64,000 bases of DNA from Ancylobacter sp. SL191. GTDB lineage: Bacteria; Pseudomonadota; Alphaproteobacteria; Rhizobiales; Xanthobacteraceae. This document shows positions 43,564 to 51,758 of this stretch, one piece after another. The notes beneath the pieces were generated by a model. It worked only from the letters and a program-made list of their open reading frames with translations, did no database searches and was not told where the DNA came from. The stretch covers positions 3,695,001 to 3,759,000 of the forward strand of contig NZ_CP113056.1 of the NCBI RefSeq assembly GCF_026625645.1. The letters run 5' to 3'. The position numbers and the translations under genes were made by a program. Each line of letters opens with the position of its first letter. The first letter of the stretch is position 1.

Positions 43564-45879
43564 TCAGCGCTGCGCCTGCGACAGGGACGTCCCCTCGCCG
43601 CGCACGGTGCGCTCCAGAAAGCGGCCGACGCTCGCCAGCGGCACCGGTGCGGAGAGCAGGAAGCCCTGCACGTGATGACAGCCGACCGACTGGAGGTAGC
43701 GCAGCTGCTCGCGCGTCTCCACCCCCTCGGCGGTGACGGTGATGGCCAGCGCCCGGGCCAGCCGGACGACGCAGTCGATGATCGCGGCGGCATCCTCGGT
43801 ATGGCCGATGTTCTGGATGAAGCTGCGGTCGATCTTGATCGTGTCGACGCGGAAGCGGCGGATATAGCCGAGCGAGGAATAGCCGCTGCCGAAATCGTCG
43901 AGGGCGATGCGGATGCCGAGATTGCGCAGCGCGGCGAGCGCGGCGAAGGCTTCCGGCTGGTTGCCGAACAGCAGGTTCTCGGTAATCTCGATCTCCAGCC
44001 GCTCCGGCGGGAAATCCGTGTCGCGCAGGATGCCCCGCACCGTGTCGGCGAGGTCGCGGCTGCGGAAATCGACCGGCGAGAGGTTGACGGCCACCTTCGT
44101 GTCGCCCCAGCCGCGCGTCTGTTCGCAGACGCGGCGCAGAACCCACATGTCGAGCTCGGTGACCAGCCCGGACTGCTCGGCCACCGGGATGAACTCGCCG
44201 GGTGAGATGAGGCCCTGCACCGGGTGCAGCCAGCGCACCAGCGCCTCGAAGCCAATGACGGCTTCGCTGTCGGCTGCGAATTGCGGCTGGTAATAGACCG
44301 CCAGCTCGCCCTCCGCGAGGGCGCGCTTGAGCTCGATCTCCAGGTCGCGCCGACGCACGACCTCCCGTTCCATGCGCGGGGTGAAGAGGCGGAAGCAGCC
44401 GCGCCCTTCGGATTTCGCGCGGTAGACGGCGATATCGGCCAGCCGGATCAGTTCGCTCGCCTCGGTGCCATGGTCCGGGGCGATGGTCGCGCCAATCGAG
44501 CCGCTGAGCGCCAGCATCTGACCGGCGATCCTCGCCGGGCGCCGCACCGTGGCGAGAACCTCCGCGCCGATGGCCTCGATCTCCTGATCGTCATCGCCGA
44601 CCGTCGCGAGCAGCACGAATTCATCGCCGCCGAAGCGGGAGGCCAGCAGCGAAGGCAGCTTCAGTGCGCCGAGTCGGGCGCCGATCTCGGCCAGCAGCAT
44701 GTCGCCGACATGGTGGCCGAGCGTGTCGTTGATGTCCTTGAACCCATCGAGGTCGAGGAAGAACACGACGAGACGCGCCCCCGGCGAGACGCGCAGCAAC
44801 CGGTCGCGCAGCGTGCGCATCAGCATCGCCCGGTTGGCGAGGCCGCAGAGCGAATCGACATAGGCAAGGCGCGAGGCCAGCGCCTCGCTCTTGGCCAGTT
44901 CATGCGTCGCCCGGCGGGCATACCACAGGATGATGACCGCGGCGGCGAGCAGCAGGATCGCCGTTCCCATCAGCGCCGGCAGCAGCGCGCGTAGCAGCGA
45001 GGCGCCGGGGTTCTCCGGCATCCAGCTCAGCCAGGCCGGCGCGATGGTGCCGTCGTGGAACGGGATCAGCACCGCCTGCCGCGTCTCTTCCGGCGGCGCA
45101 TTGGTGATGGCCGGGGCGACGACATGCAGCTCGGCGATCAGATCGCCCAGGAAGCCGGCATCGAGAAAGACCACGGTCACCGCGATGGGCGGCACGCGCG
45201 TTGGCGAGACGACGCGCCCGTAATCCGGCGTGATGCTGATCGCCCCGACCAGAGCGGGCCGGCCCTCCACGCGCATATAGCCGGCACGGAACACCGGCGG
45301 CAGTTCGCGCGGACGCTCGTTCTGCCGGGCGGTGAGAGAGGCCTGCGCCACTTGTTCCTTGAAGGCCGCTTCCACCCCGCGCACCAGCGGCAGCATCGCG
45401 TCGGCGTCGAACGGGGCGATGTCGGTCGGCATCAGCGAGCCGTTGATGGCCGCGTAGCCGAGCCCGGATTCGAGCACGACATAGGAGCGGTCATGCCCCT
45501 GCGTGTCGTGCAGCCAGCGGCCGAAATTCTCGTGTACCCAGTTCACGTCGAGGAAATAGGCGGTACGCAGCACCGACTCGTCCCAATGCGCGAAGCTGGC
45601 GAGGTCGCGCTGAAGATCGCCGGCACGCCGGTTGAGACTTTCGAGGATGAGCACGTTCCAGCGGTCGCGGGCGGCCTGGTCGACACGCTCGGCGGCCAGC
45701 AGCGAGAAGGCGATCATGGAGGCGATGGCGGCGGCGATGACCAGCGCCACGGCGAGGATCATCCGGTCACCGGTGCGCGCCAGCCGGGCGCTGCCAATCT
45801 GGCGACGCGTCGATCCAGCCCGTTCATCAGGCCGGGCTGCGGGAACCTGCCCACGAAGCCGGCCGATGGGCGCCCACAT
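43564..45879 (-). CDS. GGDEF-EAL cyclic-di-GMP protein with periplasmic CHASE4-like sensor
   Basis: 771 residues. N-terminal membrane segment, a periplasmic sensor (about residues 60-310) with CHASE4-like features (WDESVLRTAYFLDVNWVHENFGRWLHDTQG), a second membrane segment (LMGTAILLLAAAVIILWYARR), then GGDEF (RFGGDEFVLL) and EAL (GFEALVRWLHP) domains. EAL catalytic residues look intact: NLSP, EITENLL, DDFGSGYSS, KIDRSFI, EGVET. There is no RxxD inhibitory site before GGDEF. Makes and/or breaks cyclic-di-GMP. ATG 45879 after GGAGGGAG. Confidence 0.92.
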   Translation of the reverse strand: MWAPIGRLRGQVPAARPDERAGSTRRQIGSARLARTGDRMILAVALVIAAAIASMIAFSLLAAERVDQAARDRWNVLILESLNRRAGDLQRDLASFAHWDESVLRTAYFLDVNWVHENFGRWLHDTQGHDRSYVVLESGLGYAAINGSLMPTDIAPFDADAMLPLVRGVEAAFKEQVAQASLTARQNERPRELPPVFRAGYMRVEGRPALVGAISITPDYGRVVSPTRVPPIAVTVVFLDAGFLGDLIAELHVVAPAITNAPPEETRQAVLIPFHDGTIAPAWLSWMPENPGASLLRALLPALMGTAILLLAAAVIILWYARRATHELAKSEALASRLAYVDSLCGLANRAMLMRTLRDRLLRVSPGARLVVFFLDLDGFKDINDTLGHHVGDMLLAEIGARLGALKLPSLLASRFGGDEFVLLATVGDDDQEIEAIGAEVLATVRRPARIAGQMLALSGSIGATIAPDHGTEASELIRLADIAVYRAKSEGRGCFRLFTPRMEREVVRRRDLEIELKRALAEGELAVYYQPQFAADSEAVIGFEALVRWLHPVQGLISPGEFIPVAEQSGLVTELDMWVLRRVCEQTRGWGDTKVAVNLSPVDFRSRDLADTVRGILRDTDFPPERLEIEITENLLFGNQPEAFAALAALRNLGIRIALDDFGSGYSSLGYIRRFRVDTIKIDRSFIQNIGHTEDAAAIIDCVVRLARALAITVTAEGVETREQLRYLQSVGCHHVQGFLLSAPVPLASVGRFLERTVRGEGTSLSQAQR

Positions 45880-45962
45880 ATGCTCCCTCCCTCGGATACC
45901 CCCACGATAGAGCGGGTTCCTTAATGCCGGTTGAAGTCATTTGAATTTTTATGCAATCGGCG

Positions 45963-47366
45963 TCAGGCGAACCAGAGCGAGGCAATGCCGAGGAAGGCGA
46001 AGAAGCCGACCACATCGGTGATCGTGGTGACAAAAGGGCCGGAGGAGACGGCAGGATCCACCTTCAGACGGTCCAGCGCCAGCGGAATGAGAATGCCGCC
46101 CAGCGCGGCCGCCACCAGATTGATGATCATGGCGAGGGCGATGACGAAGCCGAGATCGAGCACGCCGAAGCGGGCGAAGACCACGACCGCCATGATGACG
46201 GCGAAGACCACGCCGTTGAACAGCCCGACGAGAAGCTCGCGGCCGATGATGCGGCCGGCATTGCTCGGCCGAAGCTCGCGGGTGGCGAGCGCCCGCACGG
46301 CAACCGTCATGGTCTGCGTGCCGGCATTGCCGCCCTGGCTGGCGACGATGGGCATGAGCACCGCCAGCGCCACCATCTTCTGCAGCTCCCCCTCGAACAG
46401 GGAGATGACGAAGGAGGCGAGATTGGCCGCGATCAGGTTGAGGAACAGCCAGGTGAAGCGGCTTCGCGCGATGTACCAGAAACTGTCGGACAGTTCTTCG
46501 TCGCTGGCGACGCCGCCGAGCGCCTTCAGATCCTCATCCGCCTCTTCCTGGATCACGTCGACGATGTCGTCGACGGTGAGCACGCCGACGAGGCGGCCGG
46601 CACTGTCCACCACGGGGGCGGAGATGAGGTTGTAGCGCTCGAAGACGCGGGCCACGCCTTCCTGATCGTCGGTGACGTTCACCACATGGCGGTCGGGCGT
46701 CAGCACCTCGCCGAGCTTCACCCCGCGCTTGGTACGCAGCAGGCGGTCGAGCGGGACCGAGCCGCTGAGGCGGTAGGACGGGTCGACCACGAAGACCTCG
46801 AAGAAGGTCTCCGGCAGGCCCTCGGTCTCGCCGATATAGTCCAGCGTCTGGCCGACCGTCCAGAACGGCGGCAGGGCGATGAACTCGGTCTGCATGCGCC
46901 GGCCGGCGCTCTCCTCGGGATAGTCGAGGCTGCGCTGCAGGGTCGCCCGATCCGGGATCGGCAACTGCGCGAGGATCGCCTGCTTCTCGTCGTCGTCGAG
47001 GTCTTCGAGGATATAGACCGCGTCGTCGGAATCGAGGTCGCGCATGCCCTCGACGACGGTCTGCGTCGATAGCCCCTGAAGGATCTGGACGCGGACGGTC
47101 TCGTCCAGCTCGGTCAGCGCGGTGAAGTCGAAATCCGCGCCGAGAAGTTCGATCAGGCGGGGCCGCTCGGAGGCCGGCAGCGCCTCGAGCAGGCGCGCCA
47201 CATCGGATTCATGCAGGTCGGCGACGAGGCCGCGCAGGACATCGGCCTCGCCCGCGTCGATAGCGCCGACGATAGCCTCGACAAAGCCGGGCACGTCGAT
47301 GGGATCGACCTCCGGCTCCGGGCCGCGCCCCGAGCGGGAGGCGGCGAGATCGGTCTCTTCGCGCAT
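45963..47366 (-). CDS. mgtE: Magnesium transporter MgtE
   Basis: 467 residues. Superhelical N-domain (ALPASERPRLIELLG, EGMRDLDSDDAVYILEDLDDDEKQAIL), a CBS pair (VLTPDRHVVNVTDDQEGVARVFERY, GVLTVDDIVDVIQEE) and five C-terminal membrane segments with MPIVASQGGNAGTQTMTV. A gated Mg2+ channel regulated by cytosolic Mg2+ through the N and CBS domains. ATG 47366 with GGAGAG. Divergent from acylphosphatase. Confidence 0.95.
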   Translation of the reverse strand: MREETDLAASRSGRGPEPEVDPIDVPGFVEAIVGAIDAGEADVLRGLVADLHESDVARLLEALPASERPRLIELLGADFDFTALTELDETVRVQILQGLSTQTVVEGMRDLDSDDAVYILEDLDDDEKQAILAQLPIPDRATLQRSLDYPEESAGRRMQTEFIALPPFWTVGQTLDYIGETEGLPETFFEVFVVDPSYRLSGSVPLDRLLRTKRGVKLGEVLTPDRHVVNVTDDQEGVARVFERYNLISAPVVDSAGRLVGVLTVDDIVDVIQEEADEDLKALGGVASDEELSDSFWYIARSRFTWLFLNLIAANLASFVISLFEGELQKMVALAVLMPIVASQGGNAGTQTMTVAVRALATRELRPSNAGRIIGRELLVGLFNGVVFAVIMAVVVFARFGVLDLGFVIALAMIINLVAAALGGILIPLALDRLKVDPAVSSGPFVTTITDVVGFFAFLGIASLWFA

Positions 47367-47509
47367 GCCGCTCTCCGGCCGGATTCGGATGGGGTGACGT
47401 GAACCGTTCTTATGAAGCATCCTACGGGAAGGCAAACCGATCCCTGTCGCGCGCGAGCGATGCCGCGCGCGCGTGGTGCCCCGGCAACAGGTCAGGATTC
47501 AGGACGGCA

Positions 47510-47785
47510 ATGATCGCGGTGCGACTTCTCATCGGCGGGCGCGTGCAGGGCGTCGGCTACCGCGCCTGGTTCGCGGCGGAAGCGCGCCGGCGCGGGCTCA
47601 CGGGCTGGGTCCGTAACCGGCGCGAGGGCACGGTGGAAGCGCTGCTGCGCGGCGAGGCGGACGTTATCGAGGCGCTGGTCGCCGCCGCCCACCGAGGCCC
47701 GCCGGCGGCGCGGGTCGACCGGATCGAGGTCAGCGAGGCGCCGGACGACGGCGGGGAGGGATTCGAGGTATGGCCGACGGTGTAA
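47510..47785 (+). CDS. Acylphosphatase
   Basis: 91 residues, the family's standard size. RLLIGGRVQGVGYRAWFAAEARRRGLTGWVRNRREGTVEA holds both the catalytic Arg (in VQGVGYR) and Asn (WVRNR). Hydrolyses acyl phosphates. ATG 47510 after AGGA; upstream in-frame codons have no family support. Convergent with lipB, 6 bp apart. Confidence 0.94.
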   Translation: MIAVRLLIGGRVQGVGYRAWFAAEARRRGLTGWVRNRREGTVEALLRGEADVIEALVAAAHRGPPAARVDRIEVSEAPDDGGEGFEVWPTV

Positions 47786-47791
47786 GTCGCC

Positions 47792-48514
47792 TCAGACGGC
47801 GACCGTGGGGCCGAAGATCGCCTCGAATTCGCGGCGCAGGGCAAGGTCGACATCGTCCATAGTCACCGGCCGGCCAAGCGCCACAAGGCTGGTCACGCCA
47901 TGCTCGCGCACGCCGCAGGGCACGATACCGTCAAAATGCGCGAGGTCCGGTTCCACGTTCAGCGAGATGCCGTGCATCGTCACCCAGCGGCGCAGGCGAA
48001 TGCCGATGGCGGCGATCTTGTCCTCGCCCTCCTCACGCGCCGGCCTGCGCACCCAGACGCCCACGCGGTCCTCCCGGCGCTCGCCGCGCACATTGAAGGC
48101 GTCGAGCGCGCGGATCAGCCATTCCTCCAGCGCGGCGACGTAGCGGCGCACATCCGGCGTACGGCGCTTGAGGTCGAGCATCACATAGGCCACGCGCTGG
48201 CCGGGGCCGTGATAGGTGTACTGCCCGCCCCGCCCGGCCGGGTGGATCGGGAAGCGGTCGGGATCGACGAGATCTTCCGGCCGCGCGCTGGTGCCGGCGG
48301 TATAGAGCGGGGGATGCTCGATGAGCCAGACCAGCTCGTCCTCCTCCCCGCCGGCGATCGCGGCAGCGAGGCGGTCCATCTCCGCCAGCGCCTGCGCATA
48401 GTCGGTCAGGCCGGGGCTCACCCGCCAGCGCACCGGCGGGCTGCCCGGCAGCGGCAGAAGCCGGGCGGCGAGGTCGTCGCGGGCGGAGGTGGCGGGGCTG
48501 GTGGTCGCGTCCAT
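47792..48514 (-). CDS. lipB: Octanoyltransferase LipB
   Basis: 240 residues. Transfers octanoyl from ACP to lipoyl domains. [21 protein letters not shown], the Lys in [17 protein letters not shown], and the catalytic Cys in [14 protein letters not shown] are all present. ATG 48514 is the best family fit though its ribosome site is weak; longer frames upstream run into intergenic sequence. Confidence 0.95.
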   Translation of the reverse strand: MDATTSPATSARDDLAARLLPLPGSPPVRWRVSPGLTDYAQALAEMDRLAAAIAGGEEDELVWLIEHPPLYTAGTSARPEDLVDPDRFPIHPAGRGGQYTYHGPGQRVAYVMLDLKRRTPDVRRYVAALEEWLIRALDAFNVRGERREDRVGVWVRRPAREEGEDKIAAIGIRLRRWVTMHGISLNVEPDLAHFDGIVPCGVREHGVTSLVALGRPVTMDDVDLALRREFEAIFGPTVAV

Positions 48515-48613
48515 GGCGCAGAGATAATCATTCCGCGCGCGTCTGTCTCCCCGCCTGTCTCCCTGCCACTCAGGCGCAGGGCGCAACTCTGTCCACAGCC
48601 CGGCGCGCGGCTC

Positions 48614-48642
48614 TTGTGGACCCTCAATCGATCTGTTAGACG
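48614..48642 (+). promoter_or_regulatory. Possible tRNA-Leu promoter
   Basis: TTGTGG (48614-48619), 17-bp spacer, TAGACG (48637-48642), about 54 bp before the tRNA. Confidence 0.4.
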
Positions 48643-48696
48643 ATGCCCCGCTCCCGCCGGCCAGTGCTTCACAGCGCGCCGCCGGCTCCGGGCGAT

Positions 48697-48781
48697 GCGG
48701 TCGTGGCGGAATTGGTAGACGCGCTGCCTTGAGGTGGCAGTGGGTAACACCGTGGAGGTTCGAGTCCTCTCGACCGCACCA
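48697..48781 (+). tRNA. tRNA-Leu (anticodon GAG)
   Basis: 85 nt with encoded CCA. Acceptor GCGGTCG pairs with CGACCGC (48771-48777); discriminator A; CCA at 48779-48781. Anticodon arm CTGCC-TTGAGGT-GGCAG, anticodon GAG at 48731-48733, reading CUC/CUU. T arm GGTTCGAGTCC; long variable arm as in class II tRNA-Leu. Confidence 0.97.
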
Positions 48782-48810
48782 TTCTCTCAGAATGGTGCTT
48801 ACATTCTGAG
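48776..48810 (+). repeat. Overlapping hairpins at the tRNA-Leu 3' end
   Basis: GCACCATTCT (48776-48785) and AGAATGGTGC (48789-48798) form a perfect 10-bp stem that includes the CCA end. CTCAGAAT (48786-48793) and ATTCTGAG (48803-48810) form an alternative stem. Both sit between the tRNA and the terminator array. Confidence 0.75.
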
Positions 48811-48818
48811 CCTGACGC

Positions 48819-48848
48819 ACGGCGACCTTCGGGTCGCCGTTGTTGTTT
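48819..48848 (+). terminator. UUCG-loop terminator of tRNA-Leu
   Basis: ACGGCGACC (48819-48827), loop TTCG, GGTCGCCGT (48832-48840), then TGTTGTTT. A 9-bp perfect stem with an extra-stable UUCG loop. It is the first and strongest unit of the 32-bp array. Confidence 0.85.
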
Positions 48849-48993
48849 CTAGCCGGACCTTCGGGTCGCCGTTGTTGTTTCTAGCCGGACCTTCGGGTCG
48901 CCGTCGGTGTTTCCGGCTGGACCTTCGGGCAGCCGTCGGTGTTTCTAGCCGGACCTTCGGGTCGCCGTCGGTGTTTCCGGCTGGACCTTCGGG
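48824..48993. repeat. Six-copy 32-bp tandem array of UUCG hairpins
   Basis: GACCTTCGGG recurs at 48824, 48856, 48888, 48920, 48952 and 48984, exactly 32 bp apart. The unit reads GACCTTCGGGTCGCCG then a T-rich spacer (TTGTTGTTTCTAGCCG, later CGGTGTTTCCGGCTG). Later units keep only the 4-bp GACC/GGTC stem, and copy 4 and 6 are altered. Five full copies plus the start of a sixth. The 48782-49029 region has no gene. Confidence 0.9.
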
Positions 48994-49029
48994 GCATCGA
49001 CCTCGCGCCAGCGACCCGCCCCTGCCCGC

Positions 49030-49812
49030 TCAGTTCGGCGCCACGGCCGTCGCCACGCCGGCGGGAACGATATGCACGACATGGTAGCCCTTCTCCCGAA
49101 GCGCGGTGAGGAAGGCGGGAATCATCTTGGCGGTCTGCGCTCGCGTGTCGTGGAACAGGATGATGCCGCGCCGCTCATGGTCGAGCCGGGTCATGGTGAG
49201 TTCGAGCTGCTGCTCGGGCGTCATCGGGTTCCAGTCCCCCGCCCAGAGATCAGCGCCGAACACCCCCACACCGCGCTTCGCCAGATAGTCCAGCAGCGCC
49301 GGCGAGGAGCCGAAGCCGGGGAAGCGGAAGAACGGCACGCGCGGATGCGGCCCGGCGGCGCCATAGGCGGCCTTGTCGACGGAGGCGAAGCCCTTCTCGA
49401 TGTCGGCCACGGCCTTGTCGAAGGGCATGTCCGCCAGCGTCATCGGGTGGGTCTGGCTGTGATGGGCGACCGTGTGGCCCTCGGCGATGATCCGGCGCAC
49501 CATCTCGGGATGCGCCGCCGCCGCCCGCCCGACGAGGAAGAAGGTCGCGCGCACGCATTCCTTGGCCAGCGCGCGCAGCACCGTCTCGGTCGTTCCGGGA
49601 TGCGGGCCGTCGTCGAAGGTCAGCACCACCTCGCCCTCGGCGAGATCGAGCGTCTGCGGGAAATGCTTGGTGCCGACCTGCAGGCCGGCCGCCTGCACCT
49701 CCATCACCCGCGACGTGCCGAGGCGCCCCTCGCAGGCGGTCGCCGCGACGGCGGGCAGCGCGGGGAGTGCCGCGAGGGTGGTGACGAGAGCAAGCGTGGC
49801 AAGGCGGCGCAT
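49030..49812 (-). CDS. Secreted polysaccharide deacetylase (NodB family)
   Basis: 260 residues. A signal peptide ends near AVAATACEG. NodB motifs: VLTFDDGPHPGTTE (motif 1), HSQTHPMTLADMP (HxxxH, motif 2), FFRFPGFGSSPAL (motif 3), GIILFHD (motif 5). Removes acetyl groups from a cell-surface N-acetylated polysaccharide or peptidoglycan. ATG 49812 is 5 bases after GGAG. Lies between two tandem hairpin arrays and downstream of the glycosylphosphotransferase, so it may modify the same polymer (inference). Confidence 0.92.
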   Translation of the reverse strand: MRRLATLALVTTLAALPALPAVAATACEGRLGTSRVMEVQAAGLQVGTKHFPQTLDLAEGEVVLTFDDGPHPGTTETVLRALAKECVRATFFLVGRAAAAHPEMVRRIIAEGHTVAHHSQTHPMTLADMPFDKAVADIEKGFASVDKAAYGAAGPHPRVPFFRFPGFGSSPALLDYLAKRGVGVFGADLWAGDWNPMTPEQQLELTMTRLDHERRGIILFHDTRAQTAKMIPAFLTALREKGYHVVHIVPAGVATAVAPN

Positions 49813-49864
49813 GGCAACTCCGGCGCGCGGATCGAACCCGCGCCTAGCTACCCCGTTCGCCCCA

Positions 49865-49990
49865 GCGCCGCCAGAGCGGCGGCGCAACACTTGAAGGTCT
49901 TACGCCGCCAGAGCGGCGGCGCAACACGTCGCAAACCTTCCGCCGCCAGAGCGGCGGCGCCACACTGAAGAGCCTTCCGCCGCCGGCGCG
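49865..49990. repeat. 37-38-bp tandem palindrome array (three copies plus remnant)
   Basis: Copies of CGCCGCCAGAGCGGCGGCGC begin at 49866, 49903 and 49941, followed by AACAC (CACAC in the third) and a 12-13-nt variable spacer. Each forms an 8-bp hairpin (GCGCCGCC / GGCGGCGC, loop AGAGC). A degenerate fourth copy (CCGCCGCCGGCGCGGCG) leads to the stop of the next gene. It fills the 186 bp between the deacetylase and the glycosylphosphotransferase, and may act as terminators between them. Confidence 0.85.
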
Positions 49991-49998
49991 GCGCGCGC

Positions 49999-51432
49999 TC
50001 AATAGGCGTTGTGGTGAACGGCGACCTTGATCGTCATGATGAGGATCTTGATGTCGAGCCAGAGCGACCAGCCATTGATGTATTCGAGATCGGCCGCCAC
50101 GCGGCGCTCGATGTCGACGCGGCTATGGGTGGCACCACGATAGCCGCGCACCTGGGCGAGCCCGGTCACGCCCGGCTTCATGGTGTGGCGGCTCCAGTAA
50201 TCCGGGATCAGCTCCCAGAACAGCGCGCCCTCCGCCCGCGAGCCGAGCGCATGCGGGCGCGGCCCGACGAGGCTCATATCGCCGTTCAGCACGTTGAAGA
50301 GCTGCGGCAGTTCATCGAGGCTGGTGCGGCGCAGGAAATTGCCGATGCGGGTCACGCGCGGGTCGCTGCGGGAGGCCGATACGCTGCCGGTCGTGTCGAG
50401 CAGGTCAGTCCGCATGCTGCGCAGCTTGAAGCAGCGATAGGTCCGGTTGTTGCGCCCCACCCGCTCCTGCACGAAGAAGGCCGGGCCGGGCGAATCGAGC
50501 TTCACCAGAACGGCGCAGACGGCAATTACCGGACCGACGATCAGCAGCATGGCGCTGGTGACGGCGAGGTCGAAGGCGCGCTTGAGCAGCCGCTCGCCGA
50601 GCTTCATCGGCCCGCGCGAGATCACCAGCGTGGTGTGATTCTGCCAGTGCGAGATCGCCAGCGGCTGCACGTCGCCGAGATCGGCGATGATTTCCGCGTC
50701 GAGCCCGCTGAGGCGCATCGCCTCGGCCCATTTCAGCCGCTCATCGGCCTCCGAGAAGGCCAGCACCACCCGGTCAGCGTCGCGCACGGTGCGGCTCACC
50801 CGGTCGAAGAACATCGGGTCACTGAGCGCCGGCACGATGTTGTGCTTCCGCACATTGACCATCATGGTCATCATATTGCCGGTGCGGCGCTCCATGCCGA
50901 CACCGTCGGTCAGCACGACGATGCGCGGCTCGACCACGGAGAAGAACAGCTTGCGGATCATGTTGACGCCGACCGCTCGCATGAGGGCCAGCAGCAGCGC
51001 CGCGAGCAGCAGCGTGTAGCCGACCTCGAGGCGGGAGAGTTCGGCGCTGACCTTCATCGCGAAGGTGGCGCTGAAGCTGATGGCCGCGGCGATGACCAAG
51101 GCGGCGAGAACCCGCAGGATCGACCGGCTGAAGGAACGCAAGGTGCGAACATTATAGGCCCGAAGGGCTATCGCGGCGAGAAGGAAGGACGGGGCGAGGA
51201 GCGCCAGCGTCCGATCCCAGTCGCTCGGCGACAGATCGCCATAGCGAATGAAGCCGCCCAGAATGCCCGACATAGCAATCGTCGCAATATCGGCGACGAC
51301 AGCACCGAGCATGAGGGACAGCCGCAGGAGATTACGATGGCGGCTCAAAAGGGCGCGCGAACGCGCGCGGTCCTTGCGCCCCTCACCCGATGTGCGTTCG
51401 GACAGCTCGTAATAGGTTCCGGTTTCGCTCAT
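49999..51432 (-). CDS. Polyprenyl glycosylphosphotransferase (WcaJ/exopolysaccharide type)
   Basis: 477 residues. Four to five membrane segments in the N-terminal half, a Rossmann-like middle ([14 protein letters not shown]) and a C-terminal catalytic domain: [20 protein letters not shown] (membrane re-entry), [38 protein letters not shown] and [15 protein letters not shown]. It puts the first sugar phosphate on undecaprenyl phosphate to start exopolysaccharide or capsule synthesis. ATG 51432 has GGGGGA nine bases upstream; ATG 51525 would add 31 residues with a weaker site. No other exopolysaccharide genes are adjacent. Confidence 0.92.
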   Translation of the reverse strand: MSETGTYYELSERTSGEGRKDRARSRALLSRHRNLLRLSLMLGAVVADIATIAMSGILGGFIRYGDLSPSDWDRTLALLAPSFLLAAIALRAYNVRTLRSFSRSILRVLAALVIAAAISFSATFAMKVSAELSRLEVGYTLLLAALLLALMRAVGVNMIRKLFFSVVEPRIVVLTDGVGMERRTGNMMTMMVNVRKHNIVPALSDPMFFDRVSRTVRDADRVVLAFSEADERLKWAEAMRLSGLDAEIIADLGDVQPLAISHWQNHTTLVISRGPMKLGERLLKRAFDLAVTSAMLLIVGPVIAVCAVLVKLDSPGPAFFVQERVGRNNRTYRCFKLRSMRTDLLDTTGSVSASRSDPRVTRIGNFLRRTSLDELPQLFNVLNGDMSLVGPRPHALGSRAEGALFWELIPDYWSRHTMKPGVTGLAQVRGYRGATHSRVDIERRVAADLEYINGWSLWLDIKILIMTIKVAVHHNAY

Positions 51433-51758
51433 AGGTGACTGTCCCCCAACAGCCGGCAATTCATGGGCATGCCCGATCTCCGCAGGGAGGCCGCGCGCCA
51501 GTTCACTTGCCGATACTTTCCGCATGAATCGGCGCGTTCTTCCTGGCGATTTCGAGCGGCTCTTCTGCCGAGACAGCGATGATTTGCAACTAGCGCCAGG
51601 ATACAGGCGATAACCATGCCACGCCTATGGGGCGGTACTGGTTTAGGCCGACCGCATGTGCACTTCCTGCACGACCGTTGCACGGGGGACACGTTGCAGT
51701 GCAGCATGGGGCCCGGAACGGCCCCACGGGGTCAGATCTCCGGGATCAGGACTCCGGA
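51433..51758. other. Gap between the glycosylphosphotransferase and the pseudouridine synthase
   Basis: 326 bp, part of which may be the longer N-terminus of the transferase. It contains an inverted repeat TGGGGCC-N6-GGCCCCA (51707-51726), which may end the pseudouridine synthase transcript; there is no T-run. Otherwise no gene or clear promoter. Confidence 0.5.

Noticed and set aside
48824-48993. 32-bp tandem repeats as a CRISPR array
   Set aside because: Units abut with no unique spacers, the repeat has a tetraloop terminator form, and no cas genes are near.
51707-51726. TGGGGCC...GGCCCCA as a firm terminator
   Set aside because: Stem is good but there is no T-run and it is 30 bp beyond the gene end; kept only as a remark in the gap entry.
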